Shown in pieces: positions 1 to 3,382 of a stretch of DNA of 5,838 nucleotides. Position numbers and translations under genes: made by a program. The DNA comes from Flammeovirgaceae bacterium UBA4659 (GTDB lineage: Bacteria; Bacteroidota; Bacteroidia; Cytophagales; Cyclobacteriaceae): the NCBI GenBank assembly GCA_002405445.1, contig DHLV01000200.1, positions 1-5,838 on the forward strand. The letters are read 5' to 3'. Below the pieces are notes generated by a model. That model worked only from the letters and a program-made list of their open reading frames with translations. It made no database searches and was not told the DNA's origin. The stretch's first letter is position 1, and each line of letters opens with the position of its first letter.

Positions 1-45
1 GCTAAACTTTTGAATCGAAGCATCTTATTGGAAAATGGCAGCTAA
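1..45 (+). pseudogene. Out-of-frame upstream TPR fragment of the sensor kinase
   Basis: Reading from base 1 gives AKLLNRSILLENGS and then a stop at 43-45. AKLLNRSILLE looks like the second helix of a TPR unit (compare KKYFQRALHLKE and SEYYLQSLRIFE further into the kinase). The kinase frame has its own stop (TGA, 11-13) just upstream of its first ATG at 35. A shift at the A run 31-34 would join this helix to MAANYNQAAG, the first helix of the next TPR. The joined spacing is 32-33 residues, against 38-40 for the following repeats, so a somewhat larger deletion is also possible. The fragment is short and the call rests on resemblance only. Confidence 0.4.
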
Positions 46-1687
46 CTATAACCAGGCAGCCGGGCTCTTCTATAAAAACACGGGGCAACCAAAAAAAGCA
101 TTGACTTACATGATTAAAAATCTAAGTCTGCAGAAAACAGAAAACGAAAGCAAAGCTGGACTTTTGCTGAATATCGGTAACATCTATTTTGATTTAGGGG
201 AATATAAAAACAGTTCAGAATACTATCTTCAATCGCTTCGAATATTTGAAAAAGTTGGTAGCAAACGTGGCGAATCCTATTGCTTACAAGGTCTGGGAAA
301 CACAAATTTTCAATTAAAGCAGTATGCTACCGCCAAAAAATACTTTCAAAGAGCACTTCATTTGAAAGAACAGCAAAATGACAATCGGGGAGTGATCAGC
401 TCAACGATGGGACTAGGTGATGTTTATAAAGAATTGGGCGACTTAACAAATTCTGAGCAGTACTATCTGCGGTCGTTAAGGTTTTCGCGTGATATGAAGA
501 TTCCAGCAGAAGAAGGACGGGCTTTGCATCAACTGGGATTACTTAATAAGCGGATGGGTGACATCCCAAAAGCTCGCGAATACATGGAATTGGGGCTTCG
601 AATAACCCGACAAATTGGGGATAGTCTGACGAGTGCTAAGATAAGATCGGAAATAATCGGAATCAATTTAAAAGTCCAGCAGGAGCAGCAAACTGAAAAA
701 ACGCTGCTCACAAATCTAAACACCATTATAGCGTTGGGTGACAAAAACACCGAAGCACTCGAATACGGCCGCTTAAGTGACTACTACGCCTTGCATAACC
801 AATTTGATAAAGCATACCATTATCAAAAAAAATACGAAGCGCTGACCGATAGTGTAAAAGGGAGTGCGCTGGCAATACAACTGAAAGAACTCGAAGAAAA
901 ATACGACAATGAAAAGAAGGAGCGCGAAATTGCCATTTTGAAAAAAGACCAAGAGCTGCAAAGCCTCGCCCTAAGCCGTCAGCGAGCAAATACAATCATT
1001 GCTGTCATCATCCTTGTATCTGTGCTGATTATTGGCATTCTGCTCGTCAATCGATACCGCGTGATGAACCAAATTAAGCGCCAACTTGCGTTGGAACAAA
1101 TGCGCCAGACTATTTCACGTGACTTGCATGACGACATTGGGTCGGCATTGTCCAGCATTAATATTCTCAGCAAAGTAGCGCAGTTAGAAAAAGATGGCAA
1201 CGTCCAAAATTATTTGCAGCGCATTGGCGAGCAATCAGCCAAAATGATGGAAACCATGGGCGATATGGTGTGGTCTATCAATCCACGAAATGATTCGATG
1301 GAGCAAGTAGTAGCGCGGATGCGAGAGTTTGCCACCGAAATAGTAGATTCCCAAAACATAGCTTTAGAGTTTGTAGACAAAATACCTGAGGGCAACATTA
1401 TCAATTCTGAAAAACGCAGAAATCTATTTCTTATTTTTAAGGAAGCTGTGAACAATGCGGCCAAATACAGCGATGCCAGTCGTTTAAAAATCAGTTTGGC
1501 CAAATTAAATCAACAGCTTCACCTGCACGTGATCGATAATGGGGCAGGGTTTGATGAAGCAACCGTAAAAGCAGGCAATGGGCTTCGCAACCTACGTGAA
1601 CGAGCAAAAGAAAGCGGTGGTACGCTGACGATCAAAAGCGAAATAGGGAAAGGGACTGAAGTGATGCTCATGCTACCCATCACATGA
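35..1687 (+). CDS. TPR-containing membrane sensor histidine kinase (HisKA_3/HATPase), probably 5'-truncated by a frameshift
   Basis: This is a sensor kinase that should autophosphorylate on a histidine and pass the phosphate to the regulator encoded next. The visible 550 residues contain about five TPR units with 38-40-residue spacing (roughly 5-38, 43-78, 83-118, 123-158, 163-198), a charged helical linker (about 280-315), one membrane span (about 319-338) and a cytoplasmic kinase core. The core shows the HisKA_3 H-box ISRDLHDDIGSALSS with phosphoacceptor H365, the N-box EAVNNAAKYSDAS (470-482), the ATP-lid motif DNGAGFD (501-507), GNGLRNLRERA (514-524) and GKGTEV (538-543). In this family the TPR part is normally periplasmic and preceded by a signal peptide. 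None is present here and the frame opens inside a TPR array, so ATG 35 is probably not the true start. An in-frame stop lies at 11-13. The kinase assignment is firm; the signal it senses is unknown. Confidence 0.9.
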   Translation: MAANYNQAAGLFYKNTGQPKKALTYMIKNLSLQKTENESKAGLLLNIGNIYFDLGEYKNSSEYYLQSLRIFEKVGSKRGESYCLQGLGNTNFQLKQYATAKKYFQRALHLKEQQNDNRGVISSTMGLGDVYKELGDLTNSEQYYLRSLRFSRDMKIPAEEGRALHQLGLLNKRMGDIPKAREYMELGLRITRQIGDSLTSAKIRSEIIGINLKVQQEQQTEKTLLTNLNTIIALGDKNTEALEYGRLSDYYALHNQFDKAYHYQKKYEALTDSVKGSALAIQLKELEEKYDNEKKEREIAILKKDQELQSLALSRQRANTIIAVIILVSVLIIGILLVNRYRVMNQIKRQLALEQMRQTISRDLHDDIGSALSSINILSKVAQLEKDGNVQNYLQRIGEQSAKMMETMGDMVWSINPRNDSMEQVVARMREFATEIVDSQNIALEFVDKIPEGNIINSEKRRNLFLIFKEAVNNAAKYSDASRLKISLAKLNQQLHLHVIDNGAGFDEATVKAGNGLRNLRERAKESGGTLTIKSEIGKGTEVMLMLPIT

Positions 1688-1696
1688 TGATGTGAT
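1679..1696. repeat. 7-bp inverted repeat across the kinase stop codon
   Basis: ATCACAT-GATG-ATGTGAT forms a perfect 7-bp stem with a 4-base loop and includes the kinase TGA (1685-1687). It is A/T-rich and not followed by a T run, so it is not a convincing terminator. It might form a weak hairpin in a kinase-regulator transcript, or be chance. Confidence 0.3.
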
Positions 1697-1702
1697 ACCG
1701 AA

Positions 1703-1718
1703 ATTGATTTAAATCAAT
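1703..1718. promoter_or_regulatory. Perfect 16-bp palindrome, FNR/Crp-family-like operator candidate
   Basis: ATTGATTTAAATCAAT is identical to its reverse complement and contains TTGAT-N4-ATCAA, the established consensus of FNR-type regulators of the Crp/Fnr family. Its centre is about 35 bases before the regulator start codon. Classical FNR activation places the site about 41.5 bases before the transcription start, which here would fall inside the coding region. A repressor or roadblock role, or another palindrome-binding protein, therefore fits the position better. The palindrome is seen directly; its recognition by an Fnr-like protein is inferred. Confidence 0.45.
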
Positions 1719-1745
1719 CACCTTTAGGGGTCTATTCTTGATTTT

Positions 1746-2378
1746 ATGGTTCATTCGGTTCTTTTATATGAGGACAACCCACTGCTCAGCGAGAGCATCC
1801 AATCGATGTTACGTTTAAACCAAGAACTAACACTTACAGGCGCCTTTCCAAATCCTGTTGAAATTACTTCTCATTTAAGCTCACTCACGCCCGATTTACT
1901 TATCATGGACATCGACATGCCTGGCATGACAGGAATCGAGGCAGTCACAAAAGTTCGAAGCACTAACAAAGAAATTCCTATCCTCATGCTCACCGTGTTT
2001 GACGATAATCAGCACGTTTTTGATGCCATCTGTGCAGGAGCCTCGGGCTACTTGCTCAAAAAACACATTGCCACCCGATTGTTTTCTGCCATTGAAAAAG
2101 TGCTCGAAGGCGGTGCCCCGATGAGTCCGAGCATTGCACGGATGGTGTTGGCTTCGATGCAGCAAAAAGCATTTGTTGAAAACCCGTATCAACTAACACC
2201 CAAAGAAAAACAAGTGCTGACATCGCTGAGCAAAGGGAATAGCTACAAAATGATTGCAGCCGAGCATGAAATCAGTTTGGATACCGTGCGTTCGCACATA
2301 CGAAAGATTTATGAGAAGCTGCAGGTGCACTCGCAGACGGAGGCGGTGCGCAAGGCTATCAATGAGAGATTAGTGTAA
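1746..2378 (+). CDS. NarL/LuxR-family response regulator
   Basis: This 210-residue DNA-binding response regulator is the likely partner of the kinase just upstream. The N-terminal receiver domain (about 3-120) has the acidic pair E9-D10, phosphoacceptor D55 in LLIMDIDMPGMTG, the switch T83 in MLTVFDD, and the conserved K105 in GYLLKK. A linker leads to a LuxR-type helix-turn-helix (about 149-205): LTPKEKQVLTSLSKGNSYKM, then a recognition helix near SLDTVRSHIRKIYEKL. All catalytic residues are present and the length is normal for the family. The start is supported by the usual receiver opening (MVHSVLLYEDN) directly after the ATG; there is no Shine-Dalgarno sequence, as is usual in Bacteroidota. 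It lies 58 bases after the kinase and one base before the membrane-protein gene, so it is probably cotranscribed with the latter. Target genes cannot be read from the sequence. Confidence 0.95.
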   Translation: MVHSVLLYEDNPLLSESIQSMLRLNQELTLTGAFPNPVEITSHLSSLTPDLLIMDIDMPGMTGIEAVTKVRSTNKEIPILMLTVFDDNQHVFDAICAGASGYLLKKHIATRLFSAIEKVLEGGAPMSPSIARMVLASMQQKAFVENPYQLTPKEKQVLTSLSKGNSYKMIAAEHEISLDTVRSHIRKIYEKLQVHSQTEAVRKAINERLV

Positions 2379-2379
2379 T

Positions 2380-2718
2380 ATGGAAAAGTATAAAAAACTC
2401 GATCTCTGGATGATCATCCCGATGGTGGTCATGCAATTTGGCATCTTCCTCGACTATTGGGGAGATTTTTCAGATAATGCCTGGGCGGTGCACGTGCATT
2501 ACTGGACGGGTTCCGCCTGGTATTTGTTTTTGGTAATCCAACCCTACTACGCTTCTCACGGACAACTCAACCGGCATCGTACTGTTGGCATCATCGGATT
2601 TTTCTTAGCGGGAGCAGTCTGCTTTACAGCATTAAGTTCGCTTCATCGAGATATTGTATCAGCTGCATCACTTGTAGATAAAGAAATACCTTTCAAACCT
2701 TCATTTTTTATGGAGTAA
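2380..2718 (+). CDS. 7-TM membrane protein of uncharacterised family, N-terminal part (frame broken)
   Basis: This is the first 112 codons of a membrane protein whose frame breaks at the T run 2704-2709; the last two codons (ME) and the stop lie past the break. It starts one base after the response-regulator stop, indicating translational coupling or at least one operon. Membrane spans are seen at about 9-26, 43-58 and 68-86. The pattern H38-x-H40-YWTGSAWYLFLVIQP, then H60 and HRTVG (H66-G70), resembles an uncharacterised bacterial 7-TM family in which paired histidines, a Trp/Gln-rich second helix and a later LHR-x-x-G motif recur. That comparison is from memory of the pattern, not from a search. 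Paired membrane histidines can bind haem or metal, but this is not shown. On its own this fragment would have three of about seven helices. Confidence 0.75.
   Translation: MEKYKKLDLWMIIPMVVMQFGIFLDYWGDFSDNAWAVHVHYWTGSAWYLFLVIQPYYASHGQLNRHRTVGIIGFFLAGAVCFTALSSLHRDIVSAASLVDKEIPFKPSFFME
2704..2709 (+). other. Frameshift site at a T6 homopolymer
   Basis: The upstream frame reads S-F-F-M-E-stop across TCATTTTTTATGGAGTAA. Moving back one base after the six T gives FFYGVIVVEVVMMVAFGFAV, which continues into the downstream frame without a stop. One missing T would explain the break and restores a 240-residue protein with about seven membrane spans. The downstream frame is closed by TAA at 2679-2681, so the shift must lie between 2682 and 2715. 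The T run is the simplest place. Confidence 0.75.
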
Positions 2719-2732
2719 TTGTAGTAGAAGTT

Positions 2733-3101
2733 GTGATGATGGTTGCCTTTGGATTTGCCGTAATCAAGAGCATCATTCATCGAAAGGAGTTGGAGAACCA
2801 CGCATGGTGGCTCATCTCCACTGTGTTTATCATTATGATGCCCGCGCTGGGTAGAGGGTTAATAGCGATTCACCTTGGAATGAATGCCGAGCATTGGCCG
2901 AATATATCGCTAATGCCTCCGCTTATCATAACTGAAATAATCATCATTTCGCTATTATATTTGGCGGCCTGGAAGTATGATAAACTGAATCACCCGGCCA
3001 CGTGGTTAGCTTTAGTGGTGAACTTGTTTAACCTTCTCTATGAACCCATTGGAAAATCAGAAGTAGTGCAATCATTTTTAATAGCTGTAATCAAAGGTTG
3101 A
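2733..3101 (+). CDS. 7-TM membrane protein of uncharacterised family, C-terminal part
   Basis: This is the rest of the split membrane protein. The listed start is GTG 2733 (ATG at 2736 and 2739 are alternatives), but the frame is open back to 2682 and encodes FYGVIVVEVV before it, so this is most likely a continuation and not a separate gene. In the rejoined 240-residue protein, spans lie at about 110-130, 143-165, 178-198 and 206-222. The stretch HRKELENHAWWLISTVFIIM with PALGR after it (H134, H141, P155-R159) resembles the H-x-R-x-M-L...P-A-x-x-R segment of the same uncharacterised 7-TM family. The gene ends with TGA at 3099-3101 and no strong terminator follows. It is probably a partner or output of the two-component system given the tight spacing, but its function is unknown. 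Confidence 0.7.
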   Translation: MMMVAFGFAVIKSIIHRKELENHAWWLISTVFIIMMPALGRGLIAIHLGMNAEHWPNISLMPPLIITEIIIISLLYLAAWKYDKLNHPATWLALVVNLFNLLYEPIGKSEVVQSFLIAVIKG

Positions 3102-3186
3102 CCATCTCAAAAGACTTCAAAGGCAAACCGTTCACATGAATAGCTCAACCTACTGGATGAAGCAGCTGTTTGGCGAGGGTTAGGAT

Positions 3187-3204
3187 ATCGCATAATCATG
3201 CGAT
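3187..3204. repeat. 7-bp inverted repeat, possible weak terminator or operator
   Basis: ATCGCAT-AATC-ATGCGAT is a perfect 7-bp stem with a 4-base loop, 85 bases after the membrane-protein stop and just before the promoter candidate. The following TTTACTC is not a proper T run, so termination would be weak. Its place next to the possible -33 element also allows an operator role. Confidence 0.3.
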
Positions 3205-3234
3205 TTACTCGAGCCCATTTTTATCTTACATTTG
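3204..3234 (+). promoter_or_regulatory. Candidate Bacteroidota-type promoter for the secreted FG-GAP protein
   Basis: TACATTTG at 3227-3234 matches the Bacteroidota -7 consensus TAnnTTTG exactly. TTTA at 3204-3207, with a 19-base spacer, is one base off the -33 element TTTG. Transcription would begin near 3240 and give a leader of about 80 bases before ATG 3323. A second, poorer candidate (TA-CAA-TTTG, 3269-3277) has one base too many between its halves. Confidence 0.4.
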
Positions 3235-3279
3235 AAGACTAGCTAGCCTGGCCTGCTGTTCGGATTTTTACAATTTGTT

Positions 3280-3289
3280 ACCGGCCGGT
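3280..3289. repeat. 10-bp G/C-rich palindrome in the leader of the secreted protein
   Basis: ACCGGCCGGT is its own reverse complement and lies 33 bases before the start codon, in an otherwise A/T-leaning leader. It could be a protein-binding site or chance. Confidence 0.25.
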
Positions 3290-3322
3290 CAAATTAGCTT
3301 CGTAGCTTCTTGCAAACAAACT

Positions 3323-3382
3323 ATGAAAAGAATTGCCTCATGCGTATTTGCTTTCTGTTTAGTTAGTTGCTATTCACAAGCC
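3323..3382 (+). other. Signal peptide, type I or lipoprotein
   Basis: MKR is followed by a hydrophobic stretch, then LVSCYSQAQ. S18-Q19-A20 before Q21 would suit signal peptidase I. L13-V14-S15-C16 also meets the lipobox pattern, which would make C16 the lipidated first residue of an outer-membrane-bound protein. Similar secreted Bacteroidota proteins commonly end the signal in FAQ or QAQ, so type I is slightly preferred. Confidence 0.8.

Larger units (their letters stand above)
3102..3322. other. Intergenic region, 221 bases
   Basis: This separates the two-component/membrane-protein operon from the large secreted-protein gene. It holds an 18-base inverted repeat, a TAnnTTTG promoter candidate and a 10-bp G/C palindrome (listed separately). 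The only small ORF of note (3136-3183, 15 codons, starting MNSSTYWMKQ) has no support as a gene. No RNA gene or full rho-independent terminator was recognised. Confidence 0.7.

Noticed and set aside
529..1503. Antisense open frames opposite the sensor kinase
   Set aside because: The kinase frame is continuous with all family motifs. The reverse frames carry no motif.
1679..1696. CRP-type operator (TGTGA...TCACA)
   Set aside because: The half-sites are in the reverse order (TCACA then TGTGA) and the spacing is wrong.
1733..1740. TATTCTTG as a -7 promoter element for the response regulator
   Set aside because: It has one mismatch to TAnnTTTG, no -33 element at the right distance, and would place the start of transcription at or inside the start codon.
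2703..2710. Programmed -1 ribosomal frameshift signal at ATTTTTTA
   Set aside because: The zero frame reads TTT TTT ATG, not the X-XXY-YYZ arrangement, and backward slippage of the first TTT codon would land on ATT. No downstream pseudoknot is evident. A lost T is simpler.
3136..3183. Small ORF starting MNSSTYWMKQ
   Set aside because: It has only 15 codons, no start-site support, no repeat or conservation visible, and no link to neighbours. It may be chance or a remnant.
3187..3210. Rho-independent terminator after the membrane gene
   Set aside because: The stem is only 7 bp, A/T-rich, and is followed by TTTACTC without a T run. It is kept only as an inverted repeat.
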